Positions 1-9,317 of a stretch of DNA of 64,000 nucleotides are shown piece after piece. Position 1 is the first letter of the stretch, and every line of letters starts with the position of its first letter. The notes under the pieces are model-generated. The model searched no databases. It had not been told where the DNA came from and saw only the letters and a list, made by a program, of their open reading frames with translations. The position numbers and the translations under genes are program-made. The DNA is from Pseudonocardia sp. (GTDB taxonomy: Bacteria; Actinomycetota; Actinomycetes; Mycobacteriales; Pseudonocardiaceae): the NCBI RefSeq assembly GCF_025465255.1, contig NZ_JAODNI010000048.1:1-64000 (forward strand). The letters are read 5' to 3'.

Positions 1-1332
1 CCGCCCGCGGGCGGTGCCCGCCCGGGCCCGCCTCCCGGGCCGCGCCCCACCCCCGCCGCCGCACCCGTCGCGGAGACGCCCGCCGTGGCCGTCGAGCCGT
101 CGCCCGTGCCACACGCGAGCACGGACCCGGCCCGGTGGGGCCGATTCGAGCCGGACGGCACGATCTACCTCTTCGCCGCGGAGGGCGAGCGCGTCGTCGG
201 CTCGTTCCAGGCCGGCACGCCCGAGGAGGGGCTGGCGCACTTCGCCCGCCGCTTCGACGACATGCTCACCGAGACCGAGCTGCTCGCGGCCCGGCTCGCG
301 ACCGGCGGTGGGGACCCCAAGCACGCCCTGACCAGCGCCCGCGCCCTGCGCGACGGGCTGGCCGAGGCCGCCGTCGTCGGGGACGTCGCCGCGCTCGGGG
401 CCCGGCTGGACGAGCTGATCGCCCGCGCCGAGGAGGCCGTCGGCGCCGCCCGGCACGCCCGGGACGCGCAACGGAGCGCGGCCGTCGCCCGCAAGGAGGC
501 CCTGGCCGTCGAGGCCGAGGAGATGGCCGCCGAGTCCACCCAGTGGAAGCAGGCCGGCGACCGGTTCAAGGCCATCCTCGACGAGTGGCGGACGATCAAG
601 GGCATCGACCGCAAGACGGACGAGGCCCTCTGGAAGCGCTTCTCCAAGGCCCGCGAGGCGTTCAACCGCCGCCGCGGCTCGCACTTCGCGGACCTGGACC
701 GGCAGCGCGCCGGCGCGAAGACGCGCAAGGAGGAGCTGGTCGCCGAGGCCGAGTCGCTGACGGAGTCCGACGACTGGGGTCCCACGGCGGCCCGCTACCG
801 GGACCTGATGACCGAGTGGAAGGCCGCGGGCCGCGCCCAGAAGGACGCGGACGACTCGCTCTGGCAGCGCTTCCGCGGCGCCCAGGACGCGTTCTTCGCC
901 CGCCGCTCCGCCGTGTTCGCCGAGCGGGACTCGGAGTTCGCCGCGAACGCCGAGGCCAAGAAGGCCCTGCTCAACGAGGCCGAGAAGATCGAGACCCGGG
1001 ACGCGGACGCCGCGCGGGCCGCGCTGCGGGACATCCAGGAGCGCTGGGAGGCCATCGGCAAGGTCCCCCGGGACGACATCCGTCCGCTGGAGTCCCGGCT
1101 GCGCGCCGTCGAGGAGAAGGTGCGCGACGCCGCGGACCGGGAGTGGAAGCGCACCGATCCCGAGGCCGAGGCCCGGGTCGCGCAGTTCCGTGACCGGGTC
1201 GCGCAGTTCGAGGCGCAGGCGGAGAAGGCCCGCGCCGCCGGGGACACCCGCCGCGCCGAGGAGGCCGAGCGCCAGGCCGCGACCTGGCGGGAGTGGCTGG
1301 AGACGGCCCAGCAGGCGGTCGAGGGCCGGTAG
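1..1332 (+). CDS. DUF349 domain-containing protein, 5' end outside the window
   Basis: The frame is open from the first base of the window to a TAG at 1330, so the gene is cut at its 5' end; a GTG at 85 is an internal possibility but the Pro/Ala-rich segment before it is typical of the disordered N-terminus of this family. The rest is highly charged and alpha-helical, with several repeats of the DUF349 pattern (W-x5-RFKAILDEW, ALWKRF, F-x3-R) around residues 175-330 counted from 1, and looks like a long coiled coil. This matches Rv2731 of M. tuberculosis, which also lies convergent to an Rv2732c-type gene. The family's molecular function is not settled. Family call is confident; the true start is not visible. 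Confidence 0.88.
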   Translation, partial: PPAGGARPGPPPGPRPTPAAAPVAETPAVAVEPSPVPHASTDPARWGRFEPDGTIYLFAAEGERVVGSFQAGTPEEGLAHFARRFDDMLTETELLAARLATGGGDPKHALTSARALRDGLAEAAVVGDVAALGARLDELIARAEEAVGAARHARDAQRSAAVARKEALAVEAEEMAAESTQWKQAGDRFKAILDEWRTIKGIDRKTDEALWKRFSKAREAFNRRRGSHFADLDRQRAGAKTRKEELVAEAESLTESDDWGPTAARYRDLMTEWKAAGRAQKDADDSLWQRFRGAQDAFFARRSAVFAERDSEFAANAEAKKALLNEAEKIETRDADAARAALRDIQERWEAIGKVPRDDIRPLESRLRAVEEKVRDAADREWKRTDPEAEARVAQFRDRVAQFEAQAEKARAAGDTRRAEEAERQAATWREWLETAQQAVEGR

Positions 1333-1350
1333 CCCGGCCCCGCAGTCCAT

Positions 1351-1411
1351 GATCCCGATCCGGGCGGCGAAACGTGCGCGTGACGTCCGTTTCACCGCCC
1401 GATTCGTGATC
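1351..1411. repeat. Inverted repeat, left copy, flanking the AbiEi-type pseudogene
   Basis: Arms 1351-1374 and 1388-1411 match at 20 of 24 positions around a 13-nt loop. The core is GATCnCGAnnCGGGCGGnGA followed by AACG. A related copy lies at 2211-2270. The position 19 bp after the DUF349 stop would also suit a terminator. Confidence 0.7.
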
Positions 1412-1492
1412 TTGAGGGAGACCCCCTTCACGATCGCAACCAGGTCCGCGGATCCGGCTTCTCCGGCACGCCGGCGCGGCCATCCTGCGCGG

Positions 1493-2212
1493 ATGCCCCC
1501 GTCCCCTTCAGCACCTGCTCGCCCGCCAGGACGGCCTCATCACGCTCGGCCAGGCGGCCTCCTGCGGGACGCCGCACCCGCGGTCCGCCGACGGGTTCGG
1601 AGCGGCGCCCGGCGGCGGGTCCGTCCCGGTGTCCGGGCTCGCCGCGGCCTTCCGGCACGAGCTGCTTCCCCGCGCACCCGAGACCGTCGAGGTCACGGTT
1701 CGCCGGAGATCCGGGCCGACGGCGCCGTCCGGGATTCGAGTACGCCGACGGGATCTCGACCGGCGCGATCTCGTCGGGATCCACGGCATCTGGGTCACCG
1801 ACGTCCCGCTGACGGTGCTCGAGGTGGCGGCCGCCCTCGACGACGGCGTGAACGCGAAGCGAGCTCCCGCTGTGCGACGGCTGCTCGTCGCGGCGGCGGA
1901 CCGCACGGACCCCGCCGCCGAACGGATCCTGATCAAGTTGCTCCGCGACGGCGGGCTCGACGGCTGGGCCCGCGGCATCCGGTTCGGCCCCTACGAGATC
2001 GACCTCGGGTTCCCGGAGGTGAAGGTGGCGATCGAGGTCGACGGGTGGGCGTGGCGCGTGGACGCGGACCGGTTCGCACGGACCGGAGGAAGCAGAACAC
2101 GCTCGTCGTCGCGGCCGGCTGGACGGTGCCGCGGTTCACCTGGCACGACCTGCAGAAGCGGCCCACCCAGGTCGTCGCCGAGATCCGGGCCGCGCTCACA
2201 AGGGCGAGGTGA
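1493..2212 (+). pseudogene. Decayed AbiEi/DUF559-type endonuclease-domain protein
   Basis: Translated segments match the common actinobacterial protein with an N-terminal AbiEi-like antitoxin domain and a C-terminal DUF559 (very-short-patch-repair-like) domain, but they lie in two frames. Frame 3 carries LLARQDGLITLGQA near 1512, then VRRRDL, PLTVLEVA and AIEVDGWAW up to about 2085. The expected continuation, TDRRKQNTLVVAAGW then RFTWHDLQKRP, is one frame over to a TGA at 2212, so about one base is missing near 2085. The likely ATG at 1493 is also out of frame with the first conserved block, and much of the middle region is shortened. It sits between two genes that are direct neighbours in mycobacteria, which suggests insertion and then decay. 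A sequencing error could explain one shift but not the whole pattern. Confidence 0.72.
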
Positions 2213-2270
2213 TCACGATTCGGGCGGAGAGACGGACGCTACGCGTACGTCCGCCGCCCGGATCGCGAGC
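2211..2270. repeat. Inverted repeat, right copy, flanking the AbiEi-type pseudogene
   Basis: Arms 2211-2227 and 2254-2270 match at 14 of 17 positions. The left arm GATCACGATTCGGGCGG is almost identical to an arm of the copy at 1351-1411. It lies just 3' of the pseudogene and of the convergent gene that ends at 2279, so it could act as a bidirectional terminator. Confidence 0.65.
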
Positions 2271-2278
2271 ATGAAGAC

Positions 2279-2773
2279 CTAGCGGCGCAGCGCGATCCTG
2301 GCCCAGGTCGCCGCCAGCACCAGCACCACCACGACCGCCAGCAGCAGGCCCGGCCCCGGGCCGTCGAGACCCTGCGGGATGCCGATCTGGCGGGACCAGA
2401 TCGCCCACAGGCCGTTGACGAAGGAGATGCCGCAGCCCACCGCGGAGAGCCAGGCGACCGCCCAGAACCGTGTGGTCAGGGCGAGGGCGGACGTGATGAC
2501 CCCGAAGGCGAGCGCGGTGACCGTGAACATCCGGGGCAGCACCCCGAACCACTCCGCGCCGACGAGGATCTGCCAGCCCGCGGCCGGCCCGACCCACGGC
2601 AGCAGCAGCGCGCCGATCAGCGCGACGACGCCGACCGCCACGACCATGGCGGTCGCGCCGGGGTCGAACCGCCGCTCCACCCGCTTCGCGACGCCCGCGA
2701 GCTCGATCTCCAGGGAGGACAGCTCCTCGGGGAAGGGACGGTCGGAGCGCTTGCCGTTCTGCGGCGAGGTCAT
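2279..2773 (-). CDS. Rv2732c-like conserved membrane protein
   Basis: A 164-residue protein with a charged cytoplasmic N-terminus (about 40 residues, including [16 protein letters not shown]) followed by four predicted membrane segments around residues 44-62, 78-98, 101-120 and 140-160. Its position directly after miaB matches Rv2732c of M. tuberculosis. The ATG overlaps the miaB stop in an ATGA, which implies translational coupling. No catalytic motif is visible and the function is unknown. It is convergent with the DUF349 gene, with the pseudogene lying between. Confidence 0.82.
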   Translation of the reverse strand: MTSPQNGKRSDRPFPEELSSLEIELAGVAKRVERRFDPGATAMVVAVGVVALIGALLLPWVGPAAGWQILVGAEWFGVLPRMFTVTALAFGVITSALALTTRFWAVAWLSAVGCGISFVNGLWAIWSRQIGIPQGLDGPGPGLLLAVVVVLVLAATWARIALRR

Positions 2774-4260
2774 CGATGAGCCCCTTCCGGGACGAGAGCG
2801 CCACAGCCGGGCGCGGGATCGGGCGAGGCGACAGGCGCCCCGAACGACGGTAGGCCGAGCCCGGTCGGAGCGCCACCAGGTCGCTGCCCGGTTTCGTGCG
2901 CGTCGCCCGCGCGGGTGCGGCGGTGGGCGAGCACGCCACCGTCGGAGACGAGATGGTGCGGCGCGCCGTAGTCGACCCGCACGGTGACGAGGTCACCGGG
3001 GCGCGGGGAGGCCGAGCCCGGCGCGAAGTGGACCAGCCGGCCGTCCCGGGCGCGACCGCTCATCCGGTGGGTTGCGCCGTCCTTGCGGCCCTCCCCCGTG
3101 GCGACGAGCACCTCGACCTCGCGGCCCTCGACCGCCCGGTTCTCCTCCCAGGAGATCTGTTCCTGCAGCTCGACGAGCCGCATGTACCGCTCCTGGACGA
3201 CGGCCTTGGGCAGCTGGTCCGGCAGGTCCGCAGCCGGGGTCCCGGGGCGCTTGGAGTACTGGAACGTGAAGGCCTGCGCGAAGCGGGCCCGGCGCACGAC
3301 CTCGAGGGTGCCCTCGAAGTCCTCCTCGGTCTCGCCCGGGAAGCCGACGATGATGTCCGTCGAGATCGCGGCGTGCGGGATGGACTCGCGCACCTCGTCC
3401 AGGATCGAGAGGAACCGCGCCGACCGGTACGAGCGGCGCATGGCCTTCAGGATCCGGTCCGAGCCGGACTGCAGCGGCATGTGCAGCTGCGGGCAGACGT
3501 TCGGCGTCTCGGCCATCGCGGCGATGACGTCCGAGGTGAAGTCCCGAGGGTGCGGCGAGGTGAAGCGGACGCGCTCGAGCCCGTCGACGGTCCCGCAGGC
3601 CCGCAGCAGCGAGGCGAACGCACCCCGGTCCCCGAACTCGGAGCCGTAGGCGTTCACGTTCTGCCCGAGCAGGGTCACCTCCAGCACGCCGTCCGCGGCG
3701 AGGGCCTCGACCTCCGCCAGGATGTCGCCCGGCCGCCGGTCCCGCTCCTTGCCGCGCAGCGCCGGGACGATGCAGAACGTGCAGGTGTTGTTGCAGCCCA
3801 CGGAGATCGAGACCCAGCCGGCGTAGGCGGACTCGCGGCGGGCGGGCAGCGTGGAGGGGAAGACCTCCAGCGACTCCAGGATCTCGACCTCCGCGGAGGC
3901 GTTGTGCCGCGCCCGCTCCAGCAGCGTCGGCAGCGATCCCACGTTGTGCGTGCCGAACACCACGTCGACCCAGGGCGCCCTGCGCGTGATCGTCTCGCGG
4001 TCCTTCTGCGCCAGACACCCGCCGACGGCGATCTGCATGTCCGGGTTGGCGACCTTCGCGGGCCGCAGGTGGCCCAGGTTGCCGTAGAGCTTGTTGTCCG
4101 CGTTCTCCCGGACCGCGCAGGTGTTGAACACGACGACGTCCGCGACGTCCGGGTCCTGCGCCCGCGTGTACCCCGCCGACTCGAGCAGTCCGGCCATGCG
4201 CTCGGAGTCGTGCACGTTCATCTGGCACCCGTAGGTGCGGATGGTGTAGCTGCGGGTCAC
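2770..4260 (-). CDS. miaB: tRNA-2-methylthio-N6-dimethylallyladenosine synthase MiaB
   Basis: A 496-residue radical-SAM methylthiotransferase that adds the 2-methylthio group to i6A37 in tRNAs. The N-terminal UPF0004 domain has cluster cysteines 12, 48 and 82. The radical-SAM motif CNNTCTFC (C156, C160, C163) follows, and a C-terminal TRAM domain lies around residues 375-445. The start is the GTG at 4260, giving [15 protein letters not shown]; the same frame stays open far upstream, but there it is antisense to other genes. The last 55 residues are a low-complexity tail beyond the usual family end. The stop overlaps the next gene in ATGA. The gene is divergent from the TAXI gene across 66 bp. 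Confidence 0.96.
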   Translation of the reverse strand: MTRSYTIRTYGCQMNVHDSERMAGLLESAGYTRAQDPDVADVVVFNTCAVRENADNKLYGNLGHLRPAKVANPDMQIAVGGCLAQKDRETITRRAPWVDVVFGTHNVGSLPTLLERARHNASAEVEILESLEVFPSTLPARRESAYAGWVSISVGCNNTCTFCIVPALRGKERDRRPGDILAEVEALAADGVLEVTLLGQNVNAYGSEFGDRGAFASLLRACGTVDGLERVRFTSPHPRDFTSDVIAAMAETPNVCPQLHMPLQSGSDRILKAMRRSYRSARFLSILDEVRESIPHAAISTDIIVGFPGETEEDFEGTLEVVRRARFAQAFTFQYSKRPGTPAADLPDQLPKAVVQERYMRLVELQEQISWEENRAVEGREVEVLVATGEGRKDGATHRMSGRARDGRLVHFAPGSASPRPGDLVTVRVDYGAPHHLVSDGGVLAHRRTRAGDAHETGQRPGGAPTGLGLPSFGAPVASPDPAPGCGALVPEGAHR

Positions 4261-4326
4261 GCCCCCGAGGGTAGGCCCCGGGACGGCGGGGACGACAAGC
4301 GAGCCCCGGAGCGGGAGGATGATCGC

Positions 4327-5304
4327 GTGCCGCCGCCCCGCGCCCTCCCCCGCCGGACGGTGCTGCGTGCCGCGGGCGGGCTCGGGCTGCTTGCCGGCCT
4401 CGGCGGCGCCGCCGGGTGCGGGGCGCCGTTCGCGGACCGCCGGCTGCCGATCGCGGCCGGGGTCGCCCAGGGGGTCTACTCCCGGCTCGGGACGACGCTG
4501 TCCGAGATCTGGCGCGAGGACCTGCATCTGTCCACCCCGCCCGAGGTGCTCACGACGTTCGGTTCGCCGGACAACCTCGCCCGGCTGACGGCCGGCGCGG
4601 CGGAGGTCGCGTTCAGCCAGGTGGACACGGCCGCGGAGATGATCGGGACCGTCCCCGCCGACGGGCCGCGGGCCCTGCGCGGCCTGGCCCGGATCTACGA
4701 CGACGCGCTGCACGTCGTGATCCGCCGGGACGCGCCCTACCAGCGGCTCGCGGACCTGCGCGGCGCCCGGGTCTCGATCGGCCCGCAGACCTCGGGCTAC
4801 CGGGTCATCGCCCAGCGGGTGCTCGCGGCCGCGGGCCTGGACGCCGCCCGGGACGTCACGCCGTCCGAGCTCGGGCTCCAGGACGCCTGCGACGCCCTGC
4901 GCGCGGGCACGATCGACGCGTTCTTCTGGTCCGGCGGCCTGCCGACGACCGGGATCGCGACGCTGGCCCAGGAGCTGCCCGTCCGGCTGCTGGACCTCGG
5001 CGACGACCTGCCGGCCGTCCGCGAGCGCCACCCCGTCTACTCCTCCGGCACCGTCCCGGCCTCGACGTACGGAATCGGCGAGGCGGTCAGCACCCTGCTC
5101 ACGCGCAACATCCTGTTGGTCCCGGCCTCGATGGAGGACGACCTCGCCGAGGCGCTGGTGCACTCCCTGTTCAACGAGCAGCAGCGGCTCTCCGAGGCGG
5201 GCCCCGCGGCCGTCACCATCGACGCGCGGACGGCGATCGGCACCCAGCCCGTCCCCCTGCACCCGGGGGCCGAACGCTTCTACCGGGAGTCCAAGGACGC
5301 CTGA
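4327..5304 (+). CDS. TAXI-family TRAP transporter solute-binding lipoprotein
   Basis: A 325-residue protein related to TAXI solute receptors of TRAP transporters. It starts at a GTG 8 nt after GGAGG (4314-4318). A signal peptide with a twin-Arg-like [11 protein letters not shown] start and a lipobox-like GGAAGC near residue 30 suggests a secreted lipoprotein. Family features include SQVDTA, the region [13 protein letters not shown], and FFWSGGLPT. No TRAP membrane subunits (DctQM or a 4TM/12TM fusion) are encoded nearby, so it is an orphan receptor. Its last 25 bp overlap the 3' end of the convergent histidine kinase. With the kinase and regulator next to it, a role in ligand sensing rather than transport is plausible, but that is inference. 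Confidence 0.85.
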   Translation: MPPPRALPRRTVLRAAGGLGLLAGLGGAAGCGAPFADRRLPIAAGVAQGVYSRLGTTLSEIWREDLHLSTPPEVLTTFGSPDNLARLTAGAAEVAFSQVDTAAEMIGTVPADGPRALRGLARIYDDALHVVIRRDAPYQRLADLRGARVSIGPQTSGYRVIAQRVLAAAGLDAARDVTPSELGLQDACDALRAGTIDAFFWSGGLPTTGIATLAQELPVRLLDLGDDLPAVRERHPVYSSGTVPASTYGIGEAVSTLLTRNILLVPASMEDDLAEALVHSLFNEQQRLSEAGPAAVTIDARTAIGTQPVPLHPGAERFYRESKDA

Positions 5305-6728
5305 GCCGGGGCCGCGGCGTGCGGGGCCCACGGCAGCCGCGCGGTGACCCGCAGGCCCCCTCCGCACGGCAGCTCGAGGCGCAGCGCACCCCCGGACAGT
5401 TCCGCGGTACGCGCCGCGATCGCCAGACCCAGCCCGGTGCCCTCGACGTTGCTCTGGCCCGGGCCGCGCCAGAACCGGTCCGTCGCCCGCTCCAGCTCGT
5501 CCGGGTCCATCCCGGGCCCGGAGTCCAGCACGGCGATGTCGACGCCGGGGTCGGCTTCGGCGTCGTCGGTCCGCACCGGGCGCACCGTCACGGTGATCGA
5601 GCCGCCGGCCGGCGTGAACTTGATCGCGTTGTCCAGCAACGCGTCCAGCAGCGTCTCGATCCCGCCGGGCGCCATCCGCACCCACAGGCCGCGGGCGCCG
5701 CCCCGGAGCAGCCGCAGCCCGGTGTGCTCGGCGAGCGGACGCCAGGCGTCGAGCCGGTCGTCGACGGCGCGGTCGATCTCGGTGACGGCGCCGGAGTCGC
5801 CGCTCGAATCCCGTTCCGCGCGGGCCAGGGCCAGCAGCCCGTCGAGGACGCCGGAGAGCCGCTCCGCCTCCTCCAGCGCCGCGAAATGCTCCTCCGCGGC
5901 CTCCGGCGGCACCCGGCCCTCGAGGTTGGACAGCCGCAGGCGCAGCGCGGTCAGCGGGTTGCGGAGCTGGTGGCTCGCGTCCGCGACGAACGCGCGCTGG
6001 GCGGCGAGCGCCTGGGTCACCGTCTCGGCCATCCGGTCGAACGACGCCGTGAGCCGGCGCAGCTCGGGCGGGCCGGTGCCGTCCGAGACCGGCTCGGCGG
6101 GCCGCCCGGCGAGCACGGAGCGCGCGACCCGGCCGGTGCCCTCGTCGAGCCGGCGGACCGGGCGCAGGATCCAGCGGGTCAGCGGCACCGCGACGAGCAC
6201 GCCCAGGCACAGGGCCACCAGCACGGCCGCCGCCACCAGCGACCAGATCCTCAGCTCGCGCTCCCGCAGCGGCCCGGTCGGCGAGACGGTGATCGCGGCG
6301 CCGCGCACCTCGCCGTCGACGAGCACGGGTTCGGCCAGCACGATCGGCCGGGTGTCCCACGGCAGGAGCAGCGGGTACGAGGCGGAGCGGCGGCTGGCCA
6401 GCGCCACCTGTAATCGGGTCCGCCCCTCCGCGTCCAGCACCGGCGGGTCTCGCCGGGAGGCGGCGACGACCCGTTCGCTGCGGTCCACGATCGTCACCGC
6501 GACGCCGTAGACCTCGTCGTAGCGCGCCAGCTCCTCGGCCAGCCCGACCGCGCTGTCCTCGGTGATCGGCCGCTGGGCGCGCGAGGCGAAGAAGATCGTG
6601 TCCGTCAGCCGGTCGGTGAACAGGGTCTGCTGCTCGGCGCGCGCGTCGGCGATCGCGAGCGGCACCCCGAGCCCGACGGCGAGCAGCCCGACGAGCACGC
6701 ACACGATCACCAGCAGCCGGGCCCGCAC
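5280..6728 (-). CDS. Two-component sensor histidine kinase
   Basis: A 482-residue membrane kinase of the OmpR-partner class. TM1 lies at residues 4-28, an extracytoplasmic sensor of about 130 residues follows, TM2 is at 162-184, then a HAMP linker, a HisKA domain with the phospho-acceptor H253 in [13 protein letters not shown], and an HATPase domain with N367 (LLDNAIKF) plus the G boxes DSGPGM and GTGLGLAIA. The start is a GTG, 4 nt after the regulator's stop, so the two are one operon. Its 3' end overlaps the convergent TAXI gene. The general organisation resembles TctE-like carboxylate-sensing kinases; the ligand is unknown. Confidence 0.93.
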   Translation of the reverse strand: MRARLLVIVCVLVGLLAVGLGVPLAIADARAEQQTLFTDRLTDTIFFASRAQRPITEDSAVGLAEELARYDEVYGVAVTIVDRSERVVAASRRDPPVLDAEGRTRLQVALASRRSASYPLLLPWDTRPIVLAEPVLVDGEVRGAAITVSPTGPLRERELRIWSLVAAAVLVALCLGVLVAVPLTRWILRPVRRLDEGTGRVARSVLAGRPAEPVSDGTGPPELRRLTASFDRMAETVTQALAAQRAFVADASHQLRNPLTALRLRLSNLEGRVPPEAAEEHFAALEEAERLSGVLDGLLALARAERDSSGDSGAVTEIDRAVDDRLDAWRPLAEHTGLRLLRGGARGLWVRMAPGGIETLLDALLDNAIKFTPAGGSITVTVRPVRTDDAEADPGVDIAVLDSGPGMDPDELERATDRFWRGPGQSNVEGTGLGLAIAARTAELSGGALRLELPCGGGLRVTARLPWAPHAAAPAQASLDSR

Positions 6729-6732
6729 GGCG

Positions 6733-7425
6733 TCAGCCCACGTCCCGGCCCGCGCCGCCGGTCCCTCCCGAGCCCAGCCGGTAGCCGACGCCGCGCACGG
6801 TCTGGACCAGCTCCGGGCGGCCCAGCTTCGTGCGCAGGGTCGCGACGTGCACGTCGAGGGTCCGGTTGGCGCCCGGCCAGCTGCGCCCCCACACCTCGGC
6901 GACGATCCGGTTGCGCGTGCAGACCGCCCCCTTCGCCCCGGCCAGCAGGGCCAGGACCTGGAACTCCTTGCGGGTCAGCGCGACGTCCCGGCCGTCGACC
7001 GAGACCGCGTGGCGGCCCAGGTCGATCAGCACGCCGTCGACCGCGACGACCTCCAGGGCCGGCCCCGCGACGGTGCCCCGGCGGCGCTGCACGGCGTGCA
7101 TCCGGGCCACCAGCTCGCCGACGTCGTAGGGCTTGACCACGTAGTCGTCCGCACCGGAGTGCAGGCCGAGGATCCGGTCGTCGACCTCGCCGCGGGCGGA
7201 CACCACGATCACCGGGACCTCGCTGACGTCGCGGATCGCCCGGCACACGTCGACGCCGTCGACGTCCGGCAGGCCGAGGTCCAGCAACACGACGTCGACC
7301 CCGCCGAGATGGTCGACGACGCCGCGCCCGCGGTCCAGCCGGGTCGTTGTCATCCCGTGCCGGTGCAGGGCCGGCCGCAGTGCGGCCGCGATGCGGTCGT
7401 CGTCCTCCACGAGCAGGATGTGCAC
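6733..7425 (-). CDS. OmpR/PhoB-family response regulator
   Basis: A 230-residue regulator. The receiver domain has the acidic pair ED (7-8), the phosphorylation site D49 and K98 (VVKPYD). A winged-helix DNA-binding domain occupies about residues 130-225 ([36 protein letters not shown]). The start is a GTG with a GGGAGG ribosome binding site 7-8 nt upstream. It is the first gene of an operon with the kinase. The 128-bp gap to the divergent glutamate transporter operon makes that operon a possible target besides the neighbouring TAXI gene. Confidence 0.94.
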   Translation of the reverse strand: MHILLVEDDDRIAAALRPALHRHGMTTTRLDRGRGVVDHLGGVDVVLLDLGLPDVDGVDVCRAIRDVSEVPVIVVSARGEVDDRILGLHSGADDYVVKPYDVGELVARMHAVQRRRGTVAGPALEVVAVDGVLIDLGRHAVSVDGRDVALTRKEFQVLALLAGAKGAVCTRNRIVAEVWGRSWPGANRTLDVHVATLRTKLGRPELVQTVRGVGYRLGSGGTGGAGRDVG

Positions 7426-7553
7426 GTGTCCACCCTCCCCCGCTTGATCGACCATCGACGGGTCGTTATCAGAGCGAAACCCTAAAGGTTCACCAAAGTG
7501 GTGGACTCCGCTGTCCGATTCGCCCAGGCTCGCGCCATGCTCGGAGGACCCAG

Positions 7554-8306
7554 ATGACAGCAACGACCGGTACTCCCATGATCTCGATGTCGGGTGTGGA
7601 CAAGCACTTCGGCGATCTGCACGTGCTCCGCGACATCAACCTCGAGGTCGACGCGGGGCAGGTCGTGGTCGTGCTCGGGCCGTCGGGATCGGGCAAGTCC
7701 ACCCTCTGCCGCGCCATCAACCGGCTCGAACCGATCGACAACGGCACCATCGCGATCGACGGCGAGGAGCTCCCGGCCGAGGGCAAGGCGCTCGCGGCGC
7801 TCCGGGCGGACGTCGGCATGGTGTTCCAGAGCTTCAACCTCTTCGCCCACAAGACGATCCTCGAGAACGTCATGCTGGCCCCGGTCAAGGTCCGCAAGGC
7901 GAACAAGGCCGACGCCGAGAAGAAGGCGCTCGCGCTGCTCGAGCGGGTCGGGATCGCGAACCAGAAGGACAAGTACCCGGCGCAGCTCTCCGGCGGCCAG
8001 CAGCAGCGCGTGGCGATCGCCCGTGCGCTGGCCATGGACCCGAAGGTGATGCTCTTCGACGAGCCCACCTCGGCCCTGGACCCCGAGATGGTCAACGAGG
8101 TCCTCGACGTCATGACCGGTCTGGCCGCCGACGGCATGACCATGGTCGTGATCACCCACGAGATGGGCTTCGCCCGCCGCGCCGCGAACCGGGTCCTCTT
8201 CATGGCGGACGGCGAGATCGTCGAGGACGCGAGCCCCGAGACGTTCTTCTCCGCCCCGAACTCGGACCGGGCCAAGGACTTCCTCGGCAAGATCCTCACG
8301 CACTGA
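7554..8306 (+). CDS. gluA: Glutamate/amino-acid ABC transporter ATP-binding protein (GluA type)
   Basis: A 250-residue ABC ATPase with Walker [10 protein letters not shown] (about 43-51), Q-loop FQSFNLF, signature LSGGQQQ, Walker B VMLFDEP and switch H in ITHEMGF, as in the polar amino-acid importer class. The ATG at 7554 follows GGAGG (7543-7547); the frame is open further upstream but no better start exists. It is the first gene of a four-gene operon (ATPase, binding protein, two permeases) in the order of gluABCD of Corynebacterium glutamicum, where the operon lies next to recX-recA. Confidence 0.95.
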   Translation: MTATTGTPMISMSGVDKHFGDLHVLRDINLEVDAGQVVVVLGPSGSGKSTLCRAINRLEPIDNGTIAIDGEELPAEGKALAALRADVGMVFQSFNLFAHKTILENVMLAPVKVRKANKADAEKKALALLERVGIANQKDKYPAQLSGGQQQRVAIARALAMDPKVMLFDEPTSALDPEMVNEVLDVMTGLAADGMTMVVITHEMGFARRAANRVLFMADGEIVEDASPETFFSAPNSDRAKDFLGKILTH

Positions 8307-8347
8307 GAGCCTCCCCACCCTTCCCGAACCAGAAAAGCGGAGAACCC

Positions 8348-9232
8348 ATGAAGAAGTTGCGCATCCTGGCGGCCGGCGTCCTCGCCGGCTGTCTGGCCCT
8401 GACCGCCTGCGGGCAGTCCGGTAGCCCGGGCGCCTCCGCGCCCGTGGTCTCCGAGACGGCCGAGGCCAATGTCACGGTCGCCGGCTCCCCCACCTTCGAC
8501 GCCATGAAGGCGCGCGACGGCGTCGTCGTCGGGGTCAAGGACGACCAGCCCGGCCTGGGCTTCAAGGACGCCACGACCGGCCAGTACTCGGGCTTCGACA
8601 TCGAGATCGCGCGCCTGGTCGCCGCGAAGCTCGGCTTCGGCGCGGACAAGATCACCTACAAGACGGTCCCCTCCGCCGCCCGCGAGGACACCATCGCCCG
8701 CGGTGAGGTCGACTACTACGTCGGCACCTACACGATCAACGACAACCGCAAGAAGCTCGTGTCGTTCGCCGGCCCGTACTTCGTGGCGGGGCAGAGCCTG
8801 CTCGTCCGCGCGGACGACAGCACGATCACCGGCAAGGACACGCTCAAGGGCAAGAAGGTCTGCTCCGTCACCGGGTCCACCCCGATCCAGCGGGTGCGCG
8901 AGCAGGGCCTGACCGACCAGATCGTCGAGTTCCAGACCTACACCCAGTGCGTGGACCAGCTGCTGTCGAACCAGGTCGACGCCGTCACGACGGACGACGC
9001 GATCCTCAAGGGCTACGCGGCGCAGCAGCCGGACAAGCTCAAGGTCGTCGGTGAGACCTTCTCGCAGGAGCCCTACGGCATCGGCCTGAACAAGGACGAC
9101 GCCGCCCTCCGCAACAAGATCAACGACATCCTGCAGGCCTCGTACGAGGACGGCACCTGGCAGAAGATCTACGACGAGACGCTCGGCAAGTCCGGCTCGC
9201 CGGCCTCGCCGCCCGCGATCCAGCGGTACTGA
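8348..9232 (+). CDS. gluB: Glutamate-binding lipoprotein of the ABC importer (GluB type)
   Basis: A 294-residue periplasmic-binding-protein-3 family lipoprotein. The signal peptide ends in the lipobox LTAC (Cys at residue 21), followed by a Ser/Gly/Ala linker. The ligand-binding domain has GVKDDQPGLGF, YSGFDIEIA and the hinge region TTDDAI, consistent with acidic amino-acid binding. It is the external receptor of the operon. A strong hairpin (9242-9275) follows its stop and probably lets this gene be expressed above the permease genes. Confidence 0.94.
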   Translation: MKKLRILAAGVLAGCLALTACGQSGSPGASAPVVSETAEANVTVAGSPTFDAMKARDGVVVGVKDDQPGLGFKDATTGQYSGFDIEIARLVAAKLGFGADKITYKTVPSAAREDTIARGEVDYYVGTYTINDNRKKLVSFAGPYFVAGQSLLVRADDSTITGKDTLKGKKVCSVTGSTPIQRVREQGLTDQIVEFQTYTQCVDQLLSNQVDAVTTDDAILKGYAAQQPDKLKVVGETFSQEPYGIGLNKDDAALRNKINDILQASYEDGTWQKIYDETLGKSGSPASPPAIQRY

Positions 9233-9241
9233 CGCACCCTC

Positions 9242-9275
9242 CCGGGGCGGGCCGGTCTCCGGCCGCCCGCCCCGG
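9242..9275 (+). terminator. Intercistronic stem-loop between gluB and gluC
   Basis: Perfect 11-bp arms, CCGGGGCGGGC (9242-9252) and its complement (9265-9275), with a further GC-rich inner stem. There is no T-run and the operon continues after it, so it fits partial termination or 3'-end protection of the binding-protein mRNA. Confidence 0.65.
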
Positions 9276-9317
9276 CCCGTAGCCCGCGGCACGACACCGG
9301 CGAAGGAGCGACCCGCG

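Noticed and set aside
2896..5304. 802-codon open frame on the plus strand
   Set aside because: The first 1430 bp are antisense to miaB; only the TAXI gene from 4327 is real.
2770..6702. 1310-codon open frame on the minus strand
   Set aside because: Only the part from 4260 down is miaB. The rest is antisense to the TAXI gene or a wrong frame of the histidine kinase.
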